Source: Ceratopteris richardii (taxonomy: Eukaryota > Streptophyta > Polypodiopsida > Polypodiales > Pteridaceae). Taken from it: a stretch of DNA of 64,000 bases. The translations under genes and the position numbers were made by a program. The notes under the pieces were generated by a model, which was not told the DNA's origin, searched no databases, and was given only the letters and a program-made list of their open reading frames with translations. Shown here piece by piece: positions 1 to 11,700 of the stretch. The number at the start of each line of letters is the position of its first letter. The first letter of the stretch is position 1. The DNA is taken from positions 168,108,996 through 168,172,995 of the forward strand of contig CM035413.1 in assembly GCA_020310875.1 (NCBI GenBank), given 5' to 3'.

Positions 1-2443
1 TACAGTAACCTTCCCAAATTCGTTGTGGTGGTGGTGGGTTCGGTAATGTACATTCTCTGATATAGTGGTCACCTCCACATCTGTAGCATGGTCCTCTAGG
101 TACAGGTGGTCTATTCATTGGTCGAGGTGGCATGGTTGCTCTAGGAGCTGTGTACATTAATGGTACATAATCTTGCTCGTAGTTATATGAACTCTCCGGC
201 GTCTCCATGCCATAAGCATATGGGTCGTATTGTTGCCCATATTCCATTGTTGAGCTTTCATAACCTGGGTATGCTCCTTGACTAGGTTCGTAAAATGAGT
301 CATATGGTTCACTGCTAGTCAAAGGCGTTGCCGGCACTATGGCCCTTTCTAAGTTTTCCTCTGGCTGCGCTATCTTAACTGGGACAACGTTCTGAGGGTG
401 GGGCGGTTGTTGTCCTAGCACTGGTTGAGGCTGTGTATATCCCTGGTATGCGTATGGTCGTGGCATTGGTGCCTGCGGCTGATATGATGGATATCTGAAG
501 GCTTCTCCTCCTTGCTGGTTCTGCGGATATCCATATGGTCTCACATAAGGCTGGGTGGGTCTGGTTTGCCTATTGTAAGGGCAGTTCTCAGTGTTATGAT
601 TTGTGTACCTCTGCTCTATACTGCAATACTGTAGTGGCCCTGGGACAGAGGGTCTCTGAGGAGCATAGGCAGGTGGTGGGACTACTCCTCTATTACACAA
701 GTGAGAAGGATGATCTCCTCCGCACTGCATACATCTTCTAAGCATAGGCATTCTCATAGGATTGGTGGGATAATTCCTCTGTCCTTGCATATTCAGTTTT
801 TTTGCAAGCAAGTCGGCAATTTCCTCTATGTTGTTTTTAGGGTTCGATGTGCTATTTGATGACTCTTCACTTTTCACACTTCCTTGGGGTATTTTCAAGT
901 CTCTTGCAAGGTTATCCTCTAGGTCTATACATTCCTTCATACACTCTTGCAGAGTTTGAACTCTCTTCACATACACTAATGACCTCAAGGTTCCGTTCAA
1001 TAGTCCTTCTAAGAACAATGATACCATCTTGTTTTGTGTTGGTCTCTCCTCTACGGGGCATCTATCCACATACTGCTTGAATCTCCTGGCAGCCAATCTG
1101 ACTGACTCAGTTGGAGCTTGCTTGAAGCTGTGGATTAATGACGAAGAATTGTTCTTGATTCCAGACTTGGTAAATTCTTCAATCATTTCTTGATACACTT
1201 GATCCATGTTCTGAAAGGTATTTGGATCCAATGGCTGAAACCAGGCCAGGGCTGTGTCTGACAAGGTGAGGCCAAAGGATTCATATTGAATCATGAAGTC
1301 ATCTACCTGCTCGGCTCTAACTACTTGTTTAAATTCTGCTATATGATTATAGGGTTCACTCGAGCCATCATAATGATTTCTCATGCATTTGGCCACTTGA
1401 ATCGGTCTTAGTCTCCTTCCTACTTCAGGTTGTCTCGGCATTACAGGGTAATTTGGTCTTCCTATAGGTATGCCTGGTCCTCGTACTACCTGTGGTCTGA
1501 CTGGAGCACGAACTCCTTGTCTTGGGTCCATAGCTGGTTGTGGCCGGTAATTAGGATTAGTGGCAGGTATTGCAAATTGCACATGAGGTCTGATGGGGAT
1601 CTGGGTTTGTTGAGTTTGTTGTGTTTGTCCCGAATGTTGACTTGAGTCATATTGAGAAGTTCCATGTGGGTTCCGTGAAGTGGTTGCTTGGTCCCTTGGG
1701 GGGAACACTGGAATGTTCTGATATTTCAGCTCAGCTCTCTCTAATTCAGTGACTGGCCAATATCTTCTGTGGTCTTTGTCCAAATATGTAATGATGGTGG
1801 GGAATTCAGGATCTTGTAACTCATAGATGGTAACTGGATTAGGAGCAGCGTCCCAAATAGAGGAATGGGTTCTGAGCAGGTGCTCCATCCCATTGATCAA
1901 ATACACATCTATTAGAGTGTCATCCTGGGGGACTAAGTCTCCTCTCCAAAGTTTAGTAATTGTCGATCTATCTCTAGGAGTTGTTACTTGTTCCTCAGTT
2001 CCATGTCTATTTAAACTTGAAGTATCATTTTCCTCACCACGCTCATTAATGATTTCCGGGTGTTCAGTGACCATGTATTGAATGTCTTGTTTATCCATGT
2101 ACAGTCCTCCTATGTATTTGACTGCTGGTCTTGGCACTATGCAGGCCTCTGAAGCCTTCCTCAATCTGGCCACTGATCTGTTTAGACCATCTAAATAGAT
2201 AGGGATCTCATTGTGGTTAGTGCTCACATATTCTAAGGAAGTTCTGTATTCGCCCTCAATGATGGACATCTGGCCAATCATGGGCACAGTGTTTTGCATA
2301 TCCTCGGAAGCCATGGGGATTTCTCCTTCTGACTCACTGGAGGTCTCAGAATAGTGTGATCGGTTACTTGGTTCGGCAACACTCCCTACAGAAGAAATTA
2401 CACTTCTTCGGCTTCCTAGGGTTCTTCCTGATCTCAAGTTCAT
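1..2443 (-). CDS. Gag polyprotein of Athila-like Ty3/gypsy element A (runs off window)
   Basis: An uninterrupted minus-strand frame of 814 codons runs from the ATG at 2441-2443 to the window edge. A TGA lies directly upstream of that ATG and fixes the start. The N-terminus is short and basic (MNLRSG). A capsid-like retrotransposon gag domain lies at about residues 345-500 (QVAKCM to LVYVKRVQTL). Two zinc knuckles of the form CX2CX3HX4C follow: CMQCGGDHPSHLC near residue 570 and CYRCGGDHYIREC near residue 785. A degenerate third one (HNTENC) sits near 610, inside a Pro/Gln/Tyr-rich stretch. Gag packages element RNA into cytoplasmic particles. The capsid part matches the gag at 61604-62659 along its whole length, so both belong to one lineage. 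No stop is present in the visible part, so this gag may be intact. Protease and pol would lie outside the window. Confidence 0.88.
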   Translation of the reverse strand, partial: MNLRSGRTLGSRRSVISSVGSVAEPSNRSHYSETSSESEGEIPMASEDMQNTVPMIGQMSIIEGEYRTSLEYVSTNHNEIPIYLDGLNRSVARLRKASEACIVPRPAVKYIGGLYMDKQDIQYMVTEHPEIINERGEENDTSSLNRHGTEEQVTTPRDRSTITKLWRGDLVPQDDTLIDVYLINGMEHLLRTHSSIWDAAPNPVTIYELQDPEFPTIITYLDKDHRRYWPVTELERAELKYQNIPVFPPRDQATTSRNPHGTSQYDSSQHSGQTQQTQQTQIPIRPHVQFAIPATNPNYRPQPAMDPRQGVRAPVRPQVVRGPGIPIGRPNYPVMPRQPEVGRRLRPIQVAKCMRNHYDGSSEPYNHIAEFKQVVRAEQVDDFMIQYESFGLTLSDTALAWFQPLDPNTFQNMDQVYQEMIEEFTKSGIKNNSSSLIHSFKQAPTESVRLAARRFKQYVDRCPVEERPTQNKMVSLFLEGLLNGTLRSLVYVKRVQTLQECMKECIDLEDNLARDLKIPQGSVKSEESSNSTSNPKNNIEEIADLLAKKLNMQGQRNYPTNPMRMPMLRRCMQCGGDHPSHLCNRGVVPPPAYAPQRPSVPGPLQYCSIEQRYTNHNTENCPYNRQTRPTQPYVRPYGYPQNQQGGEAFRYPSYQPQAPMPRPYAYQGYTQPQPVLGQQPPHPQNVVPVKIAQPEENLERAIVPATPLTSSEPYDSFYEPSQGAYPGYESSTMEYGQQYDPYAYGMETPESSYNYEQDYVPLMYTAPRATMPPRPMNRPPVPRGPCYRCGGDHYIRECTLPNPPPPQRIWEGYC

Positions 2444-2554
2444 TCACTTAAGAGCTCTAATCAAATCTTGTCCACCTTTAGTCTCTAGAGTTCTAAGTTA
2501 TGGCTCAGAAGTCTAGGAAAACTTAGGCTGGAATGTGACTGAAAGAAAATTTCA

Positions 2555-3290
2555 AGTCACGATACTTGACTCTCACGACCTCTGAAAAAACGATCGCTGA
2601 CAGACGATACTTGGGTGAAACGATCGCTGGAAAACGACCTTTCCCCAAACGATCTCTGACTGGGAACGATACACGACCTTTCCACAAGACGATCTACGAT
2701 CTCTGACCCAAAACGACCGCTCACAAACGATACTTCATCCAAACGATCGCTGGAAATCGACACTTGGGTCTAACGATACTTGATCAACACGATCGCTAGA
2801 AAACGATCTTTGACCAAACGATCTCTAGCAAAACGATCTCTGGCAAAAAGCGATACACGACCGACGACCTTTGATCAAAACGATCTCTAGCGAAACGATC
2901 TACGACCGCTGTCTGAAACGATCTCTAGCGAGACGATACACGATACTCGAATATAAACGATCTCCCACTAGACGATACACGATACTCGAATATAAACGAT
3001 CTACGACCTTTACTAGAAACGATCGACGATACCTATCTGAAACGATACCGACCTTTGACAAGTGTCGCGATCTCTGGATCACGATACTTGGCAAACGATA
3101 CACGACCGACGACCTTTGATCAAAACGATCTCTAGCGAAACGATCTACGACCGCTGTCTGAAACGATCTCTAGCGAGACGATCTCTAGCGAAACGATCGA
3201 CGACCTCTGGGAAATATCGCGATACTCAACCGCAGGAGTAAAACGATACTCGACCGCAGGAGCAAGGCGATACTTGACCCTTTTTCAAAT
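2555..3290. repeat. CGAT-centred tandem array in the leader of element A
   Basis: About 40 copies of a loose 15-18 bp motif built on AACGATCNCTNGNNAAACGA. The shared core is CGAT or CGATCG. A block of about 85 bp that starts near 2850 recurs almost exactly from about 3097, so segmental duplication adds to the unit drift. The array lies between the gag ATG (2443) and the primer-binding site (3906), so it would be transcribed as untranslated leader. Short open frames inside it on both strands are only translations of the repeat. Confidence 0.85.
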
Positions 3291-3905
3291 TTTTGTGTTG
3301 TTTTTTGAGGTTTGGATGTTTCCCCCTTTCTCTCCTAGGTTCTCTCTCTTACCCCTACCCACTGTATCAATCAACAAACTACTTTTAACCCCCTGAAAGT
3401 CCACACGACACTCAGCGCAGGTCGTTTTTTCCTTCTCCTAGGTTGAAATGCTGAAATTTTTGAGCAAGGAGATGTTTTAGTTTACCTTGGAAGCTCCCAT
3501 GATCTCTTGGTCCAACTCCTTTGCACAGAACTCTCCTCTATTACTTGCTTGCCTCAAAACGACCGCTGGGCTCACACGACACTCGATGCAGCTCTCCACG
3601 ATACTTGTTCAACAAGTAACTTGAAAAATGAAATTTTTTGGCTTTTATACTTGGGAATTCCTAGCTTACTGAAAAATGAAAATTCTTGAACAATCCTAAA
3701 GTCTACTCTACTCTCCACTCACTCCTATTCTACTTCTTCTACTCACTCCCCTAATCTATCAACTTACTACACACACTCCAAGAATGAGAAGTAGCAAGTG
3801 CGGTTGAAATTGACTTACCAAAGAAGAGAAAATTTCCGCTCCTCCAAGTTCTTCAAAGAAAAAAGCTACTTACCATCACGCGAATGCCTCGGTTTGATTC
3901 GTCAC
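3291..3905 (-). other. Non-coding leader of element A between the CGAT array and the PBS
   Basis: I see no coding content in this stretch. On the minus strand it has good 5' splice-donor matches (GTAAGT at 3868-3873 and 3813-3818), within about 95 bp of the PBS. That raises the possibility that the repeat-rich leader is spliced; this is inference from motifs only. Three further CGAT-type sites occur near 3560-3605. Confidence 0.5.
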
Positions 3906-3923
3906 TCCCCGGCAACGGCGCCA
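3906..3923 (-). promoter_or_regulatory. Primer-binding site of element A
   Basis: Read on the minus strand this is TGGCGCCGTTGCCGGGGA, a common plant Ty3/gypsy PBS usually assigned to tRNA-Asp in Athila-type elements. It lies 7 bases inside the LTR end at 3931. The same 18 bases occur at 43889-43906, and a one-base variant at 59189-59206. Confidence 0.9.
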
Positions 3924-3930
3924 AAAAGTG

Positions 3931-4823
3931 TGTTGACCTAAGCTTCAACTTAGGGACTTGCGGAGAAAGAGACTGTACCTCAATCCCCTCACAAGTGCAT
4001 ATAGTGGGGATACACGCTTTTAATTTATCAATCCGAAGAGTATACTAACCTAGCCGAGTGTATGAAGACATGCAAATGCGTAATGGTCAATGCAAAAGTA
4101 TTACTCAAAAGTGAAAATGAGGAAATCACTTATCCTAACAAGCTTCAACTGTAGGTCAAGACGAAACGATACTTGGTGCAGCAGCCGTCAGTATTTTGGA
4201 CTTTTCTCCTAGCTCCGAGCTCCAAATATAGCGAATAGCATATGCGTTTCGAAGCTCTCGAGAAGACGCATCCAATGGCAGTGGTTTCACGCAATTCCGA
4301 CACTCCTACTTCAAGTTATGACAGAAATACTGAGTCGCGGGAATACTTTCCTACACTTCAGCACCTCCTACACCTCGCACACACCTCTCCTACAGCAAAG
4401 AAACACTCTCAAGGATAGATCACACTCACAAGCACTCTTTCCAAGCAATACACATGCATACAAGTTCACCAAGAAGAAGATGAAGAGGGAAGAAGACACA
4501 AATTCGAATTTCTGTGCTCTCTATTCTCACAATGGCAAAAAGTCCTTTACAAAGAGTCACATTTGACTTATATACTAGTGCCCTAAAAATGGTCCTTTCA
4601 CATAAGTGACCGGCACTTTATTCCCTAAGAGCTAATTTCCTACTATTTTACATGGATAAGCTTCTATTCTTCTATGGGAATGCATCTAGAGGACTCCTCT
4701 AGTGCCTTTACAAGGGAAATATATTACAGAAATGAATATGTTACAAAAATATCTGGTCCAAATCGGAAAAATTTTGGGGCCCGTCTTTTTTCTCTGCTTT
4801 CTGCGCTCTTTAGCTCTGCAACA
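3931..4823 (-). mobile_element. 5' LTR of element A
   Basis: On the minus strand it starts TGTTGCAGAGC at 4823 and ends GGTCAACA at 3931, so the termini are inverted TGTTG/CAACA (893 bp). A TATA-like TATATAAG lies at about 4567-4575. It is homologous along most of its length to the LTR at 42547-43410; for example both share a GCACTAGAGGAGTC block, a GTGAAAGGACC block and the segment ending in CGGATTGATAA. The second LTR is outside the window. The candidate target duplication would be CCCAC (4824-4828) and cannot be tested here. Confidence 0.8.
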
Positions 4824-4859
4824 CCCACACTTGGGTATCCGCCACGTGTACGACGACAC

Positions 4860-5080
4860 ACCGCCGCGATAGACCAACCCCCGCGATAGACGCCGAAATA
4901 CGCGATAGACCAAAAAGATACGATAGACACGTTTTGATTTGCGATAGACGCGCTCGAGCCCGCCCGCGATAGACGCCGAATTACTCGCCCGCGATAGACC
5001 CAAAAGTTGCGATAGACACCGAATTTCACGCTGGAGCCCGCCCGCGATAGACGCCGAAAAATATGCGATAAACGCTCGAG
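4860..5080. repeat. GCGATAGAC direct-repeat field outside the LTR of element A
   Basis: Around twelve copies of GCGATAGAC or close variants, often extended to GCGATAGACGCCGAAA, spaced 13-30 bp apart and mixed with CTCGAGCCCGCCC blocks. It lies immediately upstream of the element A LTR, so it belongs to whatever A inserted into. The CGAT core resembles the leader arrays at 2555-3290, 33895-34461 and 60870-61591, but the unit is different. Minus-strand frames across it are translations of the repeat. Confidence 0.8.
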
Positions 5081-5466
5081 CCTCGCTGGATTGACAGAGC
5101 TTGCGCAGCGATACCACCCTGAAAGATATTGATGTGGCGAATACTGCTTCTTCTGCAGTCGACGATTCCTTCACAGTATGCGTCGTCGCCATCTCTCAGG
5201 AGAAGCAGTCGTAGTCGTCCTCTCCTTCACAGTGATCGTCGACGCCATCTCCGTCGTCGCCATCTCCGTCATGTGGCTTTCCCTCTCGACACAATCAAAA
5301 GTATCTTTCCCTTTTCCTAATAGCTATCACAGCATCATTTAAAATCTTCTGTTCTGCCAAAGTCTTCCCCCTCATCTGAGAGCACTCAAAAGCTACGCTT
5401 CCTTTTTCAAAGTGATCGGAGACAGAGAAATATCCTCCGTTGGGCACAAACCGTTCAACATGCGAA
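5081..5466. other. Unassigned segment between the GCGATAGAC field and element B1
   Basis: This holds a short run of GTCGTCGCCATCTC-type imperfect repeats (about 5175-5275). After it comes a minus-strand open stretch (5295-5466, about 57 codons) whose translation is not low-complexity and contains the segment PNGGYFSVSDHFEKGS. I do not recognise it. It could be a fragment of a captured or host gene exon, or chance. Homology to element family B begins sharply at about 5467. Confidence 0.35.
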
Positions 5467-8400
5467 TTGGTTGCAATTAGCACACATAGGTGCATTAAAG
5501 CAACATCATTCAAAACATCGAACATTACAGACTCTGCATAGATTAGGAGTATATTGGCCTACGATGGAAGCAGATGTCTACAGGTTGTGTAAGGAATGCA
5601 ACGTTTGTTGTGAAAGACCGCCAGTAGAGCATGCTACATTATATCACGTGTCTCTCACACCAGACTGGAGTGAATCGTTAGTGACATACTTGAGGACGAA
5701 GACATTCCCTCAAGGAATGACCTTAGCTCGACAACGCAGTCTAGAGCAGGAAGCTCACAACTATTCACTTATTGGCGATAATCTATACAAAAGAGGACGA
5801 GATGGATATCTAAGACAATGTGTTCATGAAAGCGATTATCTGAGCATACTAGAGACTGCACACCAAGGTGTTGCAGGAGGTCATTTTGGACCCGATAGGA
5901 TAATCAAAGCCATCCTCTTTGCAGGATTATGGTGGCCCACTCTTCACATGGATGCTCATACCTATGTTAAGAGATGTGATGTGTGCCAAAGAACTCAGTT
6001 TCCTACTCGCAGAGATGAAATGCCATTGAAACCCATGATGGGCGGACGTGCATTTTCTAAGTGGGGTATAGACTTTGTAGGACCCATTAACCCCCCTGCA
6101 AAAGGTACACATGCTGAATACATTATTGTTGCCACAGATTATCTTACGAAATGGGTAGAGGCTAAAGCCACGAAAAAGAATGATGCACACACAACTGCAA
6201 AATTCTTATTTGAAAATGTCTTTACAAGATATGGATTGCCTATAGAGTTAGTGAGTGATCGAGGCACTCACTTTCTAAACCAAGTCATTGAATATTTGTT
6301 ACAGGATTTTATGGTGATTCACAAGAAATCCGCACCATATCATCCTCAGGCCAATGGTCAGGCTGAAAGCACTAATAAGATCCTTTGTAACGTACTGACG
6401 AAACTCGTGAACAACAAACGTTCACATTGGGACAAACAGTTACACCACGTTGTTTGGGCATATTGAGTGGCCTACAAGACCGTACTCAATGCAACTCCCT
6501 TTCAGATGGTTTTTGGTCAGAATGTTGTGCTTCCTTTGGACTTCTTGATACCGACCCTTAAGGTTGCACAAGAACATCAGTGGACCGGCCATGAATTATC
6601 AGCGAGGATAATGGACTTGGAACGATTAGGAGAAACCATGCTAAAGGCAGCAGCAGGAATATATGCAGCGAAGAAGCGACAGAAAGCATATTTTGATGCA
6701 CATGTGAAGGATAAAGGCCTAAAGGAAGGAGATTTAGTTCTAGTATATACGCTGAAACAACACGCACGTAAGTTAGAAAAGCGAGGTTATGGACCTATGA
6801 TCATTAACCGACTCTCAACATGCGGAGTAGTACAATTAGCCACTTTAGAAGGAGATATAATGCCTAATTATATTAGTGGCTGTAGAGTCAGGCTATATCA
6901 GGAACCTCTTACTGAGGATATGCTTAGACGACTCACGTTGGCAAAGAAGCGTAAGGAGGAAGAAAATAGAATACGAGTGGAAGCTCATGCAGAAGCAATA
7001 GAACGCATTAAACGCATGAAGTTAAGAAGACAAGGACTAGGGAGAGAACATTATAACCATCTGGAAACTACAACCAGATATCCCATGGCCATGTGTCAAG
7101 TAAAGTCAACCACTCATCCTAGTATAGTGGACAGGAGACCATTCATTACAGTCAGGCTAGAGCACGACAACCCTTGCCAAGAGCTCAGGGCTTTAATTGA
7201 CTCAGGTGCTGCGACTAGTGCGATTAGATGGTCCCACTATAAGGATTCAGTAATAGAAATGCGGCCAATTGAGGCATACCTCATAGGGCTAGGAGGCATG
7301 GAAACCCCTTGCATGGGTGAGGTGGACCTTCCTATCCTCATTAAGGATGTGACCATGACAGCGAAGCTACTAGTGTGCCATGATGACGACCTGATAGAAC
7401 CCCTAATCCTTGGCCAAGATTGGCTATACGATCACTCAGTGGACCTAAATCTTAGACAAGGCTCCTTACAGATTGGAACCTTAGAACAGAAGCGAGTGAT
7501 ACCGCTTGACTTCCCTAACGGCATTCCGATTGAGGTTTGTAACCCTAGACCCTATGAAACGCATGCGACGGAAGACCGGAAGATCTTGGGTCAGACCAGT
7601 CACGTTACGTCTACACCAACCCACTCGGGCTTGGCTATGGACAGTTGTCAATCAGAAGGACGACAGGAGATCTTCCCTGGGGCTTCCTGCAAACTAGAAG
7701 GGGCAGCTACCCAACCGCTAGGGCAGTTGAACACAATCAGCGGTCAGGTGGGTTGCATCAGCGGCCAAATGAGCACAACACCCTGCAGTGCTCATCCTTC
7801 CAAACTTGCTGCGGACTGGCCTAGATTAAAGATAAATAACGAATCACTTCCTAATGGGCAGGTCACACAAGTGTTGGATCTCCCTTCTTTTCCAAAGCAG
7901 AGTGTCCAAAGGACCTCTCAAACCCAACCACGAAGGAGTCAACCACAACAGAGGAACCCAGACCGACGACAACACCAGACAAGGCAAGGAAAACAGCAGT
8001 ATCAGCATCACAGAACAAGTGGCACGAAACAAATATGGGTGCCAAAAGGACAGCAACCACAGGCTATTGGCAACACTGCAGACAAGAACAGGACAAAGTT
8101 TCAAAAGAAGTAGAGTCAGTATCCAAAGTCCCCTCGATCTTCTTCCCCAAGTACAGATACTCGGCAGATTTGGATCGCCAAGAAGTATCTTATCAATCGA
8201 CCCACACCCATGCAGATTTGGGTACCCAAACAATGTATTATAGCCCAACCCTCTAGCCATGTAATATATACCCCTCAGAAATCTTTTCATCCTTCAATAC
8301 CACCAAACCCGATACCGCTTTTTGTCCCTCAGCAGAAACACACCACCCACCCCAAGACTCTTAGGAAATGGATACCAAAACGTATCCAGACGTCTTCTTG

Positions 8401-8512
8401 TACCCCCTTATCTAACAATTTCCCCACCCCGTTTAAACTCCACCCTTGTAATAATTCACCCTCAACCAAACCTTGTATAAATTCATACACCAAAACCCCA
8501 CATCATGCATAA
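5467..8512 (+). pseudogene. pol of B1: integrase, GPY/F-like module, protease-like domain, IWVPK tail
   Basis: One frame with stops at 6464-6466 (TGA where B2 has CGA) and 8111-8113 (TAG). The order is as follows. The remainder of an extra zinc domain comes first (AHIGALKQHH to LCKECNVCC, about 5478-5610). A linker of the kind normal before gypsy integrase follows. A second zinc domain (AHQGVAGGHFG to RCDVCQ) ends near 5990. The integrase core has its DDE residues in GIDFVGP (about 6065), SDRGTHF (about 6256) and AESTNK (about 6362). A GYGPMII module lies near 6785 and a charged helix at 6930-7035. A retropepsin-like domain has ALIDSGAATS (D at 7199) and LILGQDWLYDH (about 7405). The tail has W-V-P-K-type motifs near 8033, 8168, 8216 and 8366. 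Integrase inserts the cDNA and a retropepsin would cleave polyproteins. A protease domain behind integrase is unusual. Confidence 0.85.
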
Positions 8513-8744
8513 TAGATGCTCATCAAGAAATGTATGCATAATTTGAACCATATAGGTGTCTAGAGACCTGCATTAGCTCTGCAAAAAGATCATTGCATCA
8601 ATCACTTCACGACAGTGGGCTACACGGGTTACACATCGGTCATGGAAAGGGATTGCGGTCTCACCTTAATGGGATCATAATTAATTTCCATACTAATGTG
8701 TTAATCTTTTGTAGCAGATCTTTTCCATTAGCTCATCAGTCATC

Positions 8745-11700
8745 ATGCAAACCGAAGCAGGACCATCAGAAGCCGGCCCAAGTGCACCGATGGCCACTAT
8801 TGGAGAATTACTAGCAGAATCTTATCCTACGGTGCAACCACCAGAGTTTCAAGGTTTTCTAGGACCCATGCCAATCAATGATCCTCCTAGAGGATACACC
8901 GACAAGATTCATCGTAACTCTCATTGGTTTCAAGGCCTAGCAGGACCATTAGCAGACGCTGATTTCATATTTGAGGCCAATTTGGCATTTGACCTTTGCA
9001 CATGGACCAAGTACCAGTTCTTTTCACGAGAATTTGAAGGACTGTAGAATACACAAGATCTAACGCACGTTTGGGCACGAGCGGGATTTACAGAGTATTT
9101 TAGCGACCCTCTGCCTAAACCCAATTTTTACAGATGCTTTTACTTGGTAACCACCTTAACGGCTTCAGAGAACAAGGATCTTCCCGGCACATTCATGTTA
9201 CCATCCTTGGTAAATGATCCTCCATTTAGAAGGTTCTATTTGTCTAAAGATTTGATTCGCACAGCCCTGAAAATACATGGAACACACACTCCAACGGAGA
9301 AAGAACGGCTAGTCCCAAAGCAGATGAAGCGTGGTGACGTAACTAAGTGGGAGGATATTTCTGCTATAACACCTGAGCTCTCTAAGCCATTACGGATATG
9401 CATGCAGCACTTTGCTTTCCCAGCTCAGGATCGTTTTACCATGCCCCACAAGAGAATCTGGTTTGGTTTGTACTTAGCATGTACTGGACCTCAAACAGTT
9501 GATCTAGCCAGCTGGATCATTGATCAGCTCTATTTGGCACAACATAGGTGGGAGCGAAAGAAGGTAATCAATGGGTGCTGCGCCCTCACCAGGATCATAT
9601 ATATGTGCTTGGCATATGATTTACCCATAGAGCGTGCCATGACCAGTGAGGAATTGAAAGCATTTAAAGGCACCACTAGGAAGTCTAGAAAGTCTAGCAA
9701 AGGCAGAGCCGGAAAGCGGATGAGAGGTACTATCCCATGCCTACAAGTCCCAGAATCACCCTCTCTACAACCATCTCCAGAGCAGTCACCAACAGCAGCC
9801 ACTCCCACGGTACCACCAATTCGTATACGGTTATCAAGACCAGTTACGCCGGAGGGCACCACCAGTTCTGTTGCACCCCCAGCAGCCACAACCGCAGAAC
9901 CTATCACCACAGCAGCTGAACTTCCCACCACTATTGGTGCAGAAGCTTTCTCTTTTCCAATACCGCATTTAGAACCAGGACAAGCAGAGCCACTGGACCA
10001 AACTTTTGATTTTGAGATGCCTGATGCATTCTCCAATGAGTTCCAGTTTTCAGAAGGACAATTGTTTTCTCAAGAATTTGAAAGGCCTAGCTACCCCACC
10101 ACACCCAGGGATCAGCCACAAGGACAGGTCGTGTCCAGCTCTGATGACGAAAGAACAGCAACCGATGACGACAAAGGAGACGACGAAGCTAGCCAGGGAA
10201 CTCAGGAATCCCAAGAACATGAACAGACAGATGGCCAAGGCCAACAAACAGACACACATGGGGATACGAGTACCCATGAAGATGAAACTTACGAGGCAGC
10301 AGCTTACACACTAGCTATCAAGAAGTTGTATAGAACTATGGAAAAAGTTTGGGTACGCAAAAAGCTGACAGAGGAAGAGAGTCAAACAATAATAGAACAA
10401 GAACTTGTCACAGGCAGATTCGAAGACGCATACATCAAAGGATTCAAAGAGTTAGTCAAATCAGTAGGCTCCAACGAAGCACTCAGGTACTTGCAAAGAA
10501 AGCCACTACCACAGTTTGACCCCCGCAGGGTACGACTACTTTCAAAGCCCGGCGAATACATTCGTGTACCAACCGGAGCACAATCTTCAGAACAAGCCAG
10601 GGAGGCACGCCTCGTCCCCGAAAGTTTGTTGGCTGTAGAAACCATCTTTGTAGATTCCCCACCCCGCGCTACAGCTGTACAAACCTTAGTAGTCACGGAA
10701 GTACCGATCACCCCAACTGCTCCTCTCTCACCGCCCGTCCATCCAGCCTCCCCTCTTCACCCTCCTTCCCCCAGACCAACATCTTCATTCGCCGGTGGTG
10801 TTGCAAAAATTGTCTTTACGACCACTAACCCCACCATTCCCGCACCCATTAGCCCTAGTCTACCCCCTCCCACACCCACCTTTCTACCCAACCCATTCCT
10901 CCATCCATCTTTTCCATCTTTCCCCACAACTCCAAGACCCCTCTTCCCATTCCCCCCGCCATTAACCTTCTCCCCCGTCTCACCTCCCCGACCCACTATA
11001 ACCCCTCTTTCCCCTTTCCACCAAGCTGCTCCAGCCAGCCCCCCTATAAATTACCCCTCAACCTTTGTAAATCCCGTATTTACACCAGCACGCGCACCCA
11101 CGATCACACCCATATTCATGGTCACCGCACTAGATACGTCCACTGACATGGACATCTCACCACCCACTGCACCATCACTACCTTCACTCACGGCACAAAC
11201 ATTTTTAGGCACATCACAATTTTCAACAATCACTACATCCTCCACCTTCCCATCCCCATTCCCCGTTCCCGTTGCATCTACACCAACTGCATCTTCATTT
11301 AGCACCCCTTTAATACTATCACCCACTGTAGATAATGCATTCCGACAGATGTTCATGTGTATGACGCAAGTAAGAGATGAGTTCACATCTCTTGGTGATA
11401 ATTATCAGCAGCTGCAGAGGACAACCAATGACTTGCAGTCGCAGCTTAATTTATTGTCTATTGAGAATGCCTCTCTGAACACCCGATACCAGGAATTACG
11501 CGAGGCATATCACAAATTGGAACTAGAAGGCGAGGAGAAGACCAAGGAAGCCACTGCTGACCTGGATAATTTATTAAGAGCCCAGACAGTCCGCAATGCA
11601 ATGCTAACACAAAACATGGGCTTACTACGAAGACACCTAGCAGCCGCCAAGGAAGAAAACCAGTGCTTACAGGATCAGAACCAAGAAAACTTAGAAGCAG

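Noticed and set aside
535-2081. Four plus-strand frames of 68-84 codons
   Set aside because: Antisense shadows of the long gag frame of element A.
1-2443. CX2CX3HX4C spacing of the zinc knuckles as a novelty
   Set aside because: To my knowledge this shorter spacing (CxxCGG.H....C) is seen in other plant Athila-type gag proteins; used as lineage support only.
4686-5192. Minus-strand frames of 168 and 101 codons with VYRG and SASIA repeats
   Set aside because: Translation of the GCGATAGAC repeat field and of the LTR edge of element A.
6780-7100. A chromodomain after integrase in family B
   Set aside because: The region after the GYGPMII module is a charged helix followed by the protease-like domain; no chromodomain aromatic residues are visible.
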